Positions 8,779 to 18,700 are shown, counted from the first letter of the stretch. The stretch: DNA of 50,937 nucleotides from Oscillospiraceae bacterium (GCA_017550645.1 JAFZOI010000031.1:1-50937); one strand, 5' to 3'. Numbers and translations are program-made. Notes: generated by a model not told the origin, from the sequence alone.

Positions 8779-9429
8779 ATGCTTGAGAAGATGGGTGAAT
8801 TCTTCGATTCCCGGCTGGACGGATATGAAGAGCATCAGCTGACGACCATTGATTCGGCGCGGGAGTTCTATCCCTTTACGGCGCAATGCCTGCCGCATTC
8901 TGCCTGCGCGCGCATCATTGACCTCGGATGCGGTACGGGCTTGGAACTTGATCACTATTTTGAGCTTGCTCCGAAAGCGCATGTCACGGGCGTCGACCTT
9001 GCGCCCGGCATGCTGAACGAGCTGCAAAGGAAATTTCCCGGTAAGTCCGTGACTTTGGTTTTGGGTTCGTATTTTGACGTGCCGTTTGGTGAGAACGCCT
9101 TTGACGCCGCCGTGTCCGTGGAGTCGCTCCATCATTTCACGAAAGCGGAAAAGCTTCCGCTGTACGTCAAACTGCGGAAAGCTTTGAAGCCCGGCGGCTT
9201 CTTTATCCTGACCGATTATTTCGCCGCTTCCGACGCGGAGGAACGCTCTTTCCGCGCGGAGCTCCTTCGCCTGAAAAGGGAACAGGGCATCTCCGACGAA
9301 GCGCTTTATCACTACGATACGCCGCTGACAGTCGCGCACGAAACGGAAGCGCTGCTCGAAGCGGGATTCGCCCGCGTAGAAATATTGAAAAACTGGGGAG
9401 CTACGTATACGCTTAAAGCGAACAGATGA
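8779..9429 (+). CDS. Class I SAM-dependent methyltransferase
   Basis: 216-residue Rossmann-fold methyltransferase. Motif I IIDLGCGTG (46-54) binds SAM; the acidic end of strand 2 is VTGVDLAPGML, and later motifs are AAVSVESLHHF and LKPGGFFILTDY. This is the UbiE/Methyltransf_25 type of small-molecule methyltransferase; the acceptor is unknown. AGGTGA precedes the ATG at 8779. An ATG five bases earlier is in a different frame that does not stay open usefully. It is bracketed by two related terminator repeats (8676 and 9513) and shares the lower G+C of the two genes before it. Confidence 0.88.
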   Translation: MLEKMGEFFDSRLDGYEEHQLTTIDSAREFYPFTAQCLPHSACARIIDLGCGTGLELDHYFELAPKAHVTGVDLAPGMLNELQRKFPGKSVTLVLGSYFDVPFGENAFDAAVSVESLHHFTKAEKLPLYVKLRKALKPGGFFILTDYFAASDAEERSFRAELLRLKREQGISDEALYHYDTPLTVAHETEALLEAGFARVEILKNWGATYTLKANR

Positions 9430-9512
9430 TCATGTTTTTTACGAGCCGTGCGGAATGTTTCTTTTCGGTTTTTCATTTGGCTCGGGTTCTTTTCGCGCGT
9501 CTTTCACATTCA

Positions 9513-9558
9513 AGGACCTCTTTTGCCGCAGGACAAATGAGGTTTTCTTCTTTTTTCT
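9513..9558 (+). terminator. Terminator, copy 2 of the repeat
   Basis: Hairpin CCTCTTTTG...GACAAATGAGG with one mismatch, followed by a strong T-rich tail (TTTTCTTCTTTTTTC). It shares its core and tail with 8676-8721. It ends the methyltransferase transcript just upstream of the glycyl radical enzyme promoter. Confidence 0.75.
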
Positions 9559-9559
9559 G

Positions 9560-9588
9560 GTGACAGGTACAAAAGACCGTGCTATATT
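9560..9588 (+). promoter_or_regulatory. Promoter of the glycyl radical enzyme gene
   Basis: -35 GTGACA (9560-9565), 17-base spacer, -10 TATATT (9583-9588). Transcription would start near 9595; GAGGAGGT follows 13-20 bases later, before the ATG at 9624. Confidence 0.6.
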
Positions 9589-9623
9589 AAAAAAAGAGAA
9601 TAACGACGAGGAGGTCGAACCAT

Positions 9624-12074
9624 ATGTATACGCTCAAGCCCATGACCGAGCGCGTGAAAACGACGCGCGAGAAATACCGCAACACCGTGCCCCGCGTGGA
9701 CATTTCCCGCTATAAGCTCATCACCGAGTTCTATCAGGCAAATCCCGGCCTGACCGGCCAGCTCCTCAGGGCCTACGCGATGAAGTACATCTATGAGAAT
9801 ATCCCTCTCCGCGTGGAGGACGAGGACGTCATAGTCGGCGCGCTCGGGACGACCTTCCGCGCCTGCTCGTACTATCCCGAGTACGGCGCCCGCACGCTCG
9901 CGAACGAAATTAAGAGCGGCAACATCTCCGCCCGCAAGTACGATCCCTACACCATTGACCCCGAAGACGGGCAGTACGTCATCGACACGGCCGATTTCTG
10001 GGACAAAAACTCCCTCAGCGTCAAGACCAACGCCTATAAGATGGAGGGCTATCTGCCCCACGACGGCTCCGGCACGACGACTCAGCGCGCCGCACACGCC
10101 GACGGCGGCCCCGTCGGACACCTCTGCACCAACTACAACAAGGCCATACGCAAGGGCTTCGGCGCCATCAAGGCCGAGGCCGAGGCGAAGATGCGCGAGA
10201 TAGAGGACGCCGGCGCCTACGGCGACAGCATCGAGAAATACTACTTCTATAAGTCCGTCGCCATCGTCTGCGAAGGCATGATCACCCTGACCAAGCGCTA
10301 CGCCCGCAAGGTCGAGGAGATGGCCGCCGCCGAGACGCGCCCCGAACGCAAGAAGGAGCTCGAGATGATGGCGCGCTCCCTCAACTGGGTGACGGAGAAT
10401 CCCGCGCGCAACTTCCATGAGGCTCTGCAGGGCCTGTTCCTTTATCAGCTGTGCCTCGCCTTCGAGGGCAACATGCACGGCATGAGCTGGGGCCGCCTTG
10501 ACCAGTACCTCGGCGACTTCTATGAAAAGGACATCGCCGACGGAACACTGACCCCCGAGTACGCGCAGGAGATGCTCGATCTGTTCTACCTCAAGGTCGC
10601 CGAGATGAACAAGTTCTGGGGCGATTCCGGCGAATACGGCGTCCCCGGCTACACCTCCGGCCAGCTCATCACCATCGGCGGCGTCGATCCCGAGACAGGC
10701 GAGGACGCCACCAACGCCGTGACGTTCATGTGCCTGCAGTCTTCCGGCCGTCTCGTGCTGCACGATCCTCCGACCGCTCTGCGCGTCCATAAGAACATGT
10801 CCGACGAGCTCTGGGAGGCCGCCATCGAGACCAATAAACGCTGCGGCGGCGTGCCGAGCCTCGAAAACGACGAGGTCATCATCCCGTCGCTCATGGACCG
10901 CGGACTGCCCCTCAAGAGCGCCCGCAACTACTGCGCCATCGGCTGCGTCGAGCCCGGCGGCTGCGGCGACGAGTGGAGCGCCTGCGGCGGTACCGGCGGC
11001 GGCGACTTTTTCAACATGGTCAACGCCCTCATGGTCGGCATCAACAACGGCGTCAACCCCCTCCCGCAGTTTGACCGAAGGACGAAGGAGCGCATCCCGC
11101 CCAAGCAGTCCGGTCCGGCCACCGGCTATCTGAAGGACTTTACCTCCTTCGATCAGGTGCTGGAGGCCTATAAAAAGCAGGTCGACTACTTCGTAAGGAT
11201 ACATATCAGCCTTACCAACAGCTTCGAGTATATCGCCCGCCAGTTCATGCCGCTTCCCGTCGTCTCCGCGACGATGGACGGCTGCATGGAGAAGGGCAGG
11301 GACGTCATGTGGGGCGGAGCTAAGTATAACTCCACCGGCATCGCCGGCGTCGGCATCGGCAACCTCGCCGACTCCCTGCAGATGATAAAGCGCCTCTGCT
11401 TCGACGAGAAGACCAAGCGCTGCACCCCCGCGGAGATGTACGACGCCCTCATGAACAATTGGGAGGGCCACGAGGACCTCTATAACTACATCAAGAACGA
11501 GGCCCCGCACTACGGAAACGGCGATCCCGAGGCAGACGCGTGGGTCCGCTGGGCGTCCGACGTGTTCGCCGAGGCCGTGAAGAAGGGCTCGAGCATCCGC
11601 GGCGGCGGCTGGAGCGCAGGTCTGTGGCCCGTGACGACGAACGTCGCCTTTGGCCTGAGCACCTCCGCTACTCCGGACGGACGCAAGGTCGGCGAGCCTC
11701 TTGCCGACGGCATCTCCCCGGTGCAGTCCATGGACAAGAACGGCCCGACCGGAGTGCTTAACAGCGTCGGCCTCATCGACTGCCGCCAGTTTGCCAACGG
11801 GACGCTGCTGAACCTGAAGTTCAGCCCCGGCTGTCTGAAGGGAACGGAGGGCGTCGAGAAGCTTGCCAGCCTCCTGAAGACCTATTTCTTCGACATGATG
11901 GGCATGGAGGTCCAGATAAACGTCGTCTCCACCGACACCATGCGCGCCGCTCAGAAGGAGCCGGAGAAGTATAAGGACCTCGTCGTCCGCATCGCGGGCT
12001 TCTCCGTCTATTTCGTCGAGATGCACCGCAACGGCCAGAACGACCTCATCTCCCGCACCGAACTGAGCATGTAA
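9624..12074 (+). CDS. Glycyl radical enzyme of unknown substrate (PFL/dehydratase class)
   Basis: 816-residue catalytic subunit of the pyruvate formate-lyase/glycyl-radical dehydratase superfamily. The catalytic-loop motif AIGCVEPGG places the thiyl cysteine at C441 and the conserved acid at E443. The C-terminal radical loop VVRIAGFSVYF puts the glycyl radical at G792, 25 residues from the end. Cys plus CxEP is typical of the dehydratase/lyase branch (choline, diol, hydroxyproline type), but the residues after it (GCGDEWSACGGTGGGDFFN) do not match any characterised member I can name. GAGGAGGT precedes the ATG. It forms a single-gene transcript. The radical-SAM activase that every such enzyme needs is not in this window, so it must be supplied from elsewhere. 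Confidence 0.93.
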   Translation: MYTLKPMTERVKTTREKYRNTVPRVDISRYKLITEFYQANPGLTGQLLRAYAMKYIYENIPLRVEDEDVIVGALGTTFRACSYYPEYGARTLANEIKSGNISARKYDPYTIDPEDGQYVIDTADFWDKNSLSVKTNAYKMEGYLPHDGSGTTTQRAAHADGGPVGHLCTNYNKAIRKGFGAIKAEAEAKMREIEDAGAYGDSIEKYYFYKSVAIVCEGMITLTKRYARKVEEMAAAETRPERKKELEMMARSLNWVTENPARNFHEALQGLFLYQLCLAFEGNMHGMSWGRLDQYLGDFYEKDIADGTLTPEYAQEMLDLFYLKVAEMNKFWGDSGEYGVPGYTSGQLITIGGVDPETGEDATNAVTFMCLQSSGRLVLHDPPTALRVHKNMSDELWEAAIETNKRCGGVPSLENDEVIIPSLMDRGLPLKSARNYCAIGCVEPGGCGDEWSACGGTGGGDFFNMVNALMVGINNGVNPLPQFDRRTKERIPPKQSGPATGYLKDFTSFDQVLEAYKKQVDYFVRIHISLTNSFEYIARQFMPLPVVSATMDGCMEKGRDVMWGGAKYNSTGIAGVGIGNLADSLQMIKRLCFDEKTKRCTPAEMYDALMNNWEGHEDLYNYIKNEAPHYGNGDPEADAWVRWASDVFAEAVKKGSSIRGGGWSAGLWPVTTNVAFGLSTSATPDGRKVGEPLADGISPVQSMDKNGPTGVLNSVGLIDCRQFANGTLLNLKFSPGCLKGTEGVEKLASLLKTYFFDMMGMEVQINVVSTDTMRAAQKEPEKYKDLVVRIAGFSVYFVEMHRNGQNDLISRTELSM

Positions 12075-12107
12075 ATTGCCGGAGCTCAATGTTCATAATT
12101 TGTATGG

Positions 12108-12150
12108 AAAAAGCCGGCCTCCGTCATGCGACGGGGGCCGGCTTTTTTAT
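12108..12150. terminator. Bidirectional terminator between convergent genes
   Basis: Long GC-rich stem AAAAAGCCGGCC...GGCCGGCTTTTT, extended inwards by TCCGTC/GACGGG, with A-run and T-run on either side. It can stop both the + strand glycyl radical enzyme transcript and the - strand flavoenzyme transcript. Confidence 0.9.
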
Positions 12151-12156
12151 TTCAAA

Positions 12157-14040
12157 TCAGACGTTCATCGCCGCGTAGAAGCCTTCGCGGACTGCGGACG
12201 TGACGTTTCCCTGACGGGTGTTGCAGTCACCGACGACGTACGTCTCCTCGCAGATACCGTCGAGCTCCTCGATGACCTTCGTCCTCGGACGAACGCCGAG
12301 CGACAGCGCGACCGTGTCGCAGGGGAGCGCGACCTCCGCTCCGTTTTCGTCCAACGCGATAAGGCCGTCCGAAGAGATCGACGCAAGGGCATGCTTTTCA
12401 AGAAACCGCACGCCAGCCTCGGACGCGAGCTGGATCGCCGTGCCGATGGCCTTTTCGCGCTTGCGGAGCTCGACAAGACTCAGCATATCTATGACCGTGA
12501 CCTCGTGCTCCTCCCGGGCGAGCGTGATCGCGGTCTCCGTGCCGGTAAGCCCGGCCCCGACTATGACGAGGCGCTTTCCCGGTTTGACGAGTCCGCGGTC
12601 TATCTCCGAGGCAAGGCAGACGTTCGCGCCGTCGACGCCAGGGACTTTCGGGATTATCGGATCGCTCCCGACCGCGATTATCAGCGCGTCGGGCTTCTCG
12701 GTAAGCACGAGCTCGCGCGTGGCCTCGATGCCGAGCCTCAGGTCGATGTTATTATCTCGCAGCGTCATGCGCTCGGACCAATCCGCGTAACGCCGCACGT
12801 CGCCCTTTATCGGATTGGCGCCCGCCGTGCGCAGATTTCCGCCGAGCTGCGGATCTTTCTCGAATAGAACGGGGCGCAGTCCTCGCTCGGAGAGTCGACG
12901 TGCCGCCTCCATGCCCGCGCAGCCGCCGCCGACGATGACGACCTTCTTGCCCGGCTTTGCGGGCGGTATCTCGTCAAAGAGCGGCTGTCTGCCCTGCGGC
13001 GCGTTCACCGAGCAGCGCAGAGGCTTGGGACACCCGTGCGGGTCCTCGCCTGTGCAGGCACCGCAGCGGATGCAGGGCCTTATCTCGTCGGCCTTGTCCG
13101 CTTTGAATTTCTTTATCATCTCGGGGTCGGCCAAAAATGCGCGTATCATCGCGACCATGTCGCAGTCGCCCTCGGCGACGGCTTTTTCCGCGAGCTCCAT
13201 ATCGAAGCTGCCGACGCTGACGACGGGTATCTTCAGTCCAGCCTCCTTGAACTTTTTGGCCAGATAGAGATTTGTCGGGCGCGGCATGTATGTATTTTGG
13301 ATGATCGAGGCAATGGTGCGCGGCTCGTACATGCTGCCCGCGCTCACGTGGAGTAAGTCGATCTTGTCCTCGATGGCCCTCGCGAAGCGGAGCGCGTCGT
13401 CAAAGTGAACGCCCTCGGGATAGAGCTCGTCGCCGCTCATGCGCACTTCTATTGCCATATTCGCCCCGATGCGCTCGCGCACGGCGTCTATCATCTCGAG
13501 CGCGAAGCGGCAGCGGTTATCAAACGTCTGGCAGCCATACTCGTCCGTCCTCTTGTTGACGTGCGGGGAATAGAAGGAGGCCGCGGTGTGCCCGTGTCCG
13601 AAGTGGAGCATGACCATGTCGAAGCCGGCCTTGCGGCTCCGCTCCGCCGCGTCGGCAAAAGCACGGATGATACCCTTGACCTCGTCGTGCGAAAAATCGG
13701 CCGGAAGCCTGTCGTCGCGCAGATTGAGTTCTATGGAGGCGATCGAGCCCCAGCGGTGTATCGCGTCCGTGACGCGCGTCAGTCCGTGCGTGACGAAAGG
13801 ATCGGCGAGATTGACCACGTAGTGGTTTTTGTCGGCGTAGTACTGCGTTACGGGGCTGTCGCCGACCGTGACGATCCCCGCGCCGGCCTTGGCGAACTGC
13901 ACCGTGAAGTCCACGAACTCGGGCGTGACGAGACCGTCCTTCGTGCAGAGCATCGGCTCGGCGGGGGAGAGCTCGATGCGGTTTTTCACGCGCAGGGGGC
14001 CGACCTGTATGGGCTGAAATACGGCTTTGTTATCAGACAT
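12157..14040 (-). CDS. OYE-family Fe-S flavoenzyme (2,4-dienoyl-CoA/enoate reductase-like)
   Basis: 627-residue three-module oxidoreductase. An N-terminal TIM-barrel FMN domain (1-330) carries the family stretch SPHVNKRTDEYG (158-169). Next comes a 4Fe-4S segment with C323, C326, C329 and C343 (CIRCGAC...LRCSVN). The C-terminal FAD/NAD(P)H domain has VIVGGGCAG (368-376) and a second Rossmann motif VIVGAGLTG. This is the layout of FadH, clostridial enoate reductase and bile-acid BaiCD/BaiH enzymes, which reduce activated C=C bonds. The usual third cysteine spacing (CxxCxxxC) is CxxCxxC here, with C337 as an alternative ligand. The substrate cannot be deduced. It is a single gene, convergent with the glycyl radical enzyme gene. 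Confidence 0.9.
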   Translation of the reverse strand: MSDNKAVFQPIQVGPLRVKNRIELSPAEPMLCTKDGLVTPEFVDFTVQFAKAGAGIVTVGDSPVTQYYADKNHYVVNLADPFVTHGLTRVTDAIHRWGSIASIELNLRDDRLPADFSHDEVKGIIRAFADAAERSRKAGFDMVMLHFGHGHTAASFYSPHVNKRTDEYGCQTFDNRCRFALEMIDAVRERIGANMAIEVRMSGDELYPEGVHFDDALRFARAIEDKIDLLHVSAGSMYEPRTIASIIQNTYMPRPTNLYLAKKFKEAGLKIPVVSVGSFDMELAEKAVAEGDCDMVAMIRAFLADPEMIKKFKADKADEIRPCIRCGACTGEDPHGCPKPLRCSVNAPQGRQPLFDEIPPAKPGKKVVIVGGGCAGMEAARRLSERGLRPVLFEKDPQLGGNLRTAGANPIKGDVRRYADWSERMTLRDNNIDLRLGIEATRELVLTEKPDALIIAVGSDPIIPKVPGVDGANVCLASEIDRGLVKPGKRLVIVGAGLTGTETAITLAREEHEVTVIDMLSLVELRKREKAIGTAIQLASEAGVRFLEKHALASISSDGLIALDENGAEVALPCDTVALSLGVRPRTKVIEELDGICEETYVVGDCNTRQGNVTSAVREGFYAAMNV

Positions 14041-14123
14041 ATCTATCCGCTCCCGTCTGTAAGCTTTCTTATTATTACTTTATCATACCTTGACCCGCGT
14101 TACAATACTCCGCCGCTACACTC

Positions 14124-14151
14124 TTGAACGTGCGCCGTTTCCTGCTATAAT
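14124..14151 (+). promoter_or_regulatory. Promoter of the M20 peptidase gene
   Basis: -35 TTGAAC (14124-14129), 16-base spacer, perfect -10 TATAAT (14146-14151) with an extended TGC element just before it. Confidence 0.75.
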
Positions 14152-14197
14152 GAAAAGCGAAGACCTGCCGGGCTGACCGGCCAGAGAGGTAAACGAC

Positions 14198-15313
14198 ATG
14201 ATAAACGAAGACAGAATGATAAAAGAATTCTCGGAGCTTGTCGCTATAGATTCCCCTAGCTACGGCGAGCGCGAGATAACGGACGTGTTGAAGGCTAAGC
14301 TCCGCGAGCTCGGCTTTGAGGTCGCAGAGGACGGTGCGGCGAAAAAGATTGGAGGGACAGCGGGGAACATCCATGCGTTTCTGCCGGGCGAGACAGAGGC
14401 CGAACCCATATTGCTACTCGGTCATACGGATACGGTCGGGCCGGCGCGCGGCAAGCGCGCCGTACTGCACGGCGACGGCCGCATAACGAGCGCGGGCGAC
14501 ACCGTTCTCGGCGGGGACGATCTCTGCGCCGTCGTCGAGATCCTCGAGGCTGTGCGGCATCTGCGCGAGGAAGGCCTCCCGCACAGACCCGTCGAGGTCG
14601 TTTTCATGGCCGCCGAAGAGGTCTTCGGCAAGGGCGCGAAGGCCTATGACTACGAAGCCCTGCCCATAAAGTCCAAAGAGGTCTATTGTCTCGACCTCGC
14701 CGGTCACGTCGGCAGCGCCGCGCTCCGCGCGCCTACGATGATAGGCTGGAAGGCCGTACTCAAAGGCAAGGCCGCCCACGCGGGCTTTGCTCCCGAGACG
14801 GGCGTCAACGCTATCCTCGCCGCCTCCCGCGCGGTCGCGAAGCTCGCTCCCGGCTGGGTGGGGGACGATACGACCATGAACGTGGGCACGGTGAGCGGCG
14901 GGATAGCCAACAACGTCGTGCCGGAGACCTGCGTCGTGACGGGCGAGGTGCGCAGCCTCGACGACGCGAAGGCACGCCGCATCATTGCGGATATCCGCGC
15001 GGCTTTCGAGGGAAACGCGGGTGATGCGGCGCTCGATTTCACGACGGAGGAGCATCTTATCGCCTATGACGTTCCCGAGGGAGCCCCGGTCGTGCGGCGT
15101 TTTGTGAGAGCCTGCGGAAAGCTCGGCCTCCCGGGAGAACTGACATATACTCTCGGCGGCAGCGACAACAACATACTCGCTCTGCACGGCATAACGGGCA
15201 TCGTCCTTTCCTGCGGCATGCGGGAAGTGCACTCGACCGGCGAATACACCGAGGCGGACGATCTCGTTCGCGGCGCGGAGCTCGTTGCCGCGCTGCTGAC
15301 GGACGCGGAATAG
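14198..15313 (+). CDS. M20-family metallopeptidase (PepT/carboxypeptidase-like)
   Basis: Cytosolic di-zinc amidohydrolase/peptidase of 371 residues. Metal-site motifs are GHTDTV (H76, D78), LGGDDL (bridging aspartate at 107/108) and MAAEE (catalytic/metal glutamates 140-141). A lid (dimerisation) domain spans about residues 180-290, with the KGKAAHAGF motif. A histidine in MREVHSTGEY near the C-terminus is the expected last ligand. It resembles tripeptidase-T-like peptidases of Clostridia; exact substrate is uncertain. GAGAGGTAAA precedes the ATG, a good promoter lies 46 bases upstream, and a terminator follows 17 bases after the stop, so it is monocistronic. Confidence 0.88.
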   Translation: MINEDRMIKEFSELVAIDSPSYGEREITDVLKAKLRELGFEVAEDGAAKKIGGTAGNIHAFLPGETEAEPILLLGHTDTVGPARGKRAVLHGDGRITSAGDTVLGGDDLCAVVEILEAVRHLREEGLPHRPVEVVFMAAEEVFGKGAKAYDYEALPIKSKEVYCLDLAGHVGSAALRAPTMIGWKAVLKGKAAHAGFAPETGVNAILAASRAVAKLAPGWVGDDTTMNVGTVSGGIANNVVPETCVVTGEVRSLDDAKARRIIADIRAAFEGNAGDAALDFTTEEHLIAYDVPEGAPVVRRFVRACGKLGLPGELTYTLGGSDNNILALHGITGIVLSCGMREVHSTGEYTEADDLVRGAELVAALLTDAE

Positions 15314-15330
15314 CATATCGGACTCGACTT

Positions 15331-15363
15331 GCGGCGCGGACAGCCTTTTCCGCGCCGCTTTTT
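15331..15363 (+). terminator. Terminator of the M20 peptidase gene
   Basis: Perfect 10-base stem GCGGCGCGGA / TCCGCGCCGC followed by CTTTTTGCC and a second T-run. Confidence 0.92.
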
Positions 15364-15405
15364 GCCTTTTTTGCGTGCTGACGCGCCCATAAACGCCTCT
15401 TTTTC

Positions 15406-15434
15406 TTGACAATCCTTCTTTTATACGCTATCTT
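15406..15434 (+). promoter_or_regulatory. Promoter of the B12-riboswitch transcript
   Basis: Consensus -35 TTGACA (15406-15411), 17-base spacer, -10 TATCTT (15429-15434). The start would fall near 15441, some 20 bases before the riboswitch. Confidence 0.8.
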
Positions 15435-15459
15435 AAAGAAGAAAAGTGAATAAAAGCGC

Positions 15460-15600
15460 AGTTATGGAATGAGGTGCGAATCCTCAGCGGGCCGGCCACT
15501 GTAAGGCGGAGCCGCCTCCATGCGAAAGCGAGCCATTGGCGGGAGCCGAGAAGGCGGAGGACGGCGATGAAACCGAGTCAGGATACTTGCTGCGTTAACT
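15460..15600 (+). promoter_or_regulatory. Cobalamin riboswitch (B12 box)
   Basis: Matches the adenosyl-/methyl-cobalamin aptamer. It has GAGGTGCGAATCCTCAGCGG at the 5' end, the conserved GGCCACTGTAAGG segment, AGCCATTGGCGGGAGCCGAG, GAAGG, a GATGA segment and the B12-box-like GAGTCAGGATACTTGC near the 3' end. A closing P1 helix can form between AGTTA (15460-15464) and TAACT (15596-15600). An intrinsic terminator 27 bases downstream provides the expression platform, so ligand binding should reduce transcription of the downstream surface-protein gene. Confidence 0.93.
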
Positions 15601-15626
15601 TCCGGGCGAGTGTACGTTTCTTTGAT

Positions 15627-15658
15627 AACCGTGCAGTTTTGTCTCTGCGCGGTTTTTT
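15627..15658 (+). terminator. Riboswitch expression-platform terminator
   Basis: Ten-base stem AACCGTGCAG / CTGCGCGGTT (one G-U pair), eight-base loop, and a run of six T. It lies between the cobalamin aptamer and the coding region, so it is the likely B12-dependent off switch. No antiterminator pairing was worked out. Confidence 0.88.
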
Positions 15659-15724
15659 GCTTATTTGGCCTTATCGGCATTCTTTGTCGTTCATATTTCA
15701 TATATTTCAGAAAGGGTGACAATC

Positions 15725-18700
15725 TTGAGTAAAAGCATGAGTAAGCGTGCCTTGGCGGCGCTGCTCGCCTTGGTAATGGTCGTCTGCCTGCTCCCGTGCG
15801 CGGCATTCGCCGAAGGGGAGGACACGTTCGATCTGGCGATAACCCAGTGCACCGAGATAGGCGAGTACATGGAGGGCCCGGTATATTATTATTCGGGCGA
15901 GATCCCGACAGACGCGGCGAATATCCGCTTCGTCGATTTTGATCCGGATGACGTCTCTTTTATTTCGGGGCTCTTATATGATATGGTATACGAGCCAACG
16001 AATATCGCTCCGCTCCGGGGCGGATTCATCGTTCCCGACGAATTTGCAGAGAGCGATTCGTGGGTGCCGAAAGCGGCATACTCAGATTTTGATTTCACCG
16101 GTAAATACTTCTATTGCATTTCTTATGAAACCGAAGAAGACGACTGTAAGGCGTCGTTCGTCGTCAATATCCCGACTGAGGAAACGACGGAGATCCCGTT
16201 TACTGCCACTGCCGACGGTGATGTGCTTGTGGTAAGCCTCTCCGATGAAAAGTACGAGTGCTACGGAGTTCCGGCGGACCTGTTCATAGTGGCAGTCCCG
16301 CTCAGGTACATTGAAAAAGTAACGCTCGATTTCGGAGAGAACGAGTACATCGCTACCTATTATGATGCCGAAGGCACATATGGCGGTGCTTACACCCCAG
16401 AGTGGGACAAAGGCGAAAAAAGCATCGATGTACCTGATTTTGACTATTTCGTATGGATACAGAATCCTTATGCATCCGACTGGATGTCTGGCGGAGACAC
16501 CGTGTTCGTCGTCTGCTTTAAGCCCATCTTTGAGGCTTATGTATCCGGAACAGATACTCAGCTTACTGAGGTCGAATATGAGAAAAACGGATATAATTAT
16601 AATAGCTATGACTTTCAGTCCGATTCCTACACTATGGTCGAAGGCGACTTGTATACCATTACTGTTCCATTTGGAGTAACGGATATCGATTTTGTATTCT
16701 CAGATAACTGCCTTGCCTACAACTACAATGTTACGGGTTCGCATCCGGCAGTAGCAAAAACTGCCTTGGCGGGATTTCTTGATACGGATGAGCTTACTGT
16801 GGGTTACAGTGAGTATACAAGGAGCATAGATTCTGACGCTGATGGTGTCATTGATTACATACAGGTCCAGAATCCGTATAACTCCGATTGGAGCGGCGCA
16901 GAGCTTCTATATGCCATAACCTTCAAGTACATCTTCGGTGCTTACGTCGATGGCGAGGCCATGACCGACATTGAGGTCGCCGAGGGAACATACCCGACCT
17001 TCGCTTATGACGAGAATTATAATCCCATTCCCGGCGATCCCGTGACGCTCTATACGGTCGCGCTCCCCGATGGGACAGAAACCGTCGATCTCGTCTTCCC
17101 CGAGGCTGTGCTTGCCTATAACTATACGTCAGATGCCAAGACTTGGATCGCGGGCGATTTCGACGCAACGGTCGGTGTGACCGAGCTGACGGTCTCCGTC
17201 GATGCCAACTCGGACGGAGAGCCCGACTGCATCCAGGTACAGAACCTCTACAACGAGGATTGGACCGGCGGCGAGGTCATCTACGCGATAACCTTCGATG
17301 TCGGCGGCCTTACGCCCGGAGGAGAAGGCGCTGACGTGACAGCCGAAGAGCTGCGCGACAATATCGCCGCGAAGCTCGCAGAGACGGGCATTTCAGACGA
17401 TGGCAACGCAGCGTGGTTTGCCGCCGACATGATGGCCTATGCCGGGCTCTTCCCCGACAGTGAGAGCAAGCTCTCCGACCAGCAGAAGCAGGATATGGCC
17501 GATAAGGCGATCGCCGAGATCGCCGCGGCGACCACCCCGAACGCTGCCGCGAGGAACATAATCGCCCTCGCCGCCATGGGCTTCGATCCGAGACAGCTTA
17601 CGGCAGCCGACGGAGAAGCGCTCGACGCCGTCGCGAAGCTCGATGAGCTTACCTTCGGTGAGGAAGGCGCGCTGACTTCCGGCGCTTCAAATGTCTATGC
17701 CATGCCCTATATCCTCATCGCTTACCAACAGTTCAACGACTGCGAGGAGCAGTGCCTTGCTCTCGTCAATGCAGCGATAGAGGCAAAAGCGGGCTGGCTC
17801 GACGCCACTTGGGGCGTTGACGGACTGACCCCGATGCTCCTTGCGCTCGCGCCGTACAGTCAGGAAGAGAACGTCAAGGCCGCCCTTGACGAGGCTCTTG
17901 CGGCTCTCGCCGCCGCGCAGGTCGAGGACGGCTCCATTGCCGATTATACCGGCGCCGGCAACGCCGCTTCCACGGGTCTTGCCATGGCCGGTCTTGCCGC
18001 GCTTGGCACAGATCCCGCCGAGTTCGTCAACGGGACCTCCGGAAAGAGCCTCAAGGACGGTATCGTGATCTTTGCCGGCGAAGACGGAGCGAGCCTCGTC
18101 CCGATTTCCAGCACCTTCAGCACGGAGCAGGGGTTCCGCGGCCTCGTAGCGCTTGCCGGCGCTCAGAACGGAGCATACCGCATCTTTGATTTCAGCGGCA
18201 ACATCGATCAAAGAGTTCCCGCCGCGGCGACTTCCGCCAAGGCCGGAGCCGACTTCTCCGTTGCTCCTTCCGACGCGACGGTCACCGTCAAGGACGCAGA
18301 AGGAAATATCGTGGAGCCCTCGGCGCAGGGCGGCAAGTCCTATGATCTCGATGCGGGCACTTATACCTACACAGTCGAAAAAGAGGGCTATGTTACCGCG
18401 TCCGGCGTGATCGTGATAACCGAGGCGGACGTCGAAGCAGCCGAGAGACATGCTGTAAGCATATCCCTGACTCCCGATGAGAGCGGCACCGAGCTCGTCA
18501 CGATCACCGTCAAGGTACTTGTCCACGATCCCGATACCTGCGGCAACGCCCTGACGTACAAAAATGATCCGGATAAGTATTACTCGATATTCGGAAATGA
18601 ATCCTATCAGATCACGATGAACAGCGCCACTGCGAATGCTGCCGACGCTCTTGTCGCCGCGCTGATAGAAAACAACATCGAATATGAACTCAGAAGCAAT

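Noticed and set aside
9582..12089. An 835-codon minus-strand open frame
   Set aside because: It is exactly antisense to the glycyl radical enzyme gene, whose active-site motifs are intact; the antisense product shows no recognisable domain.
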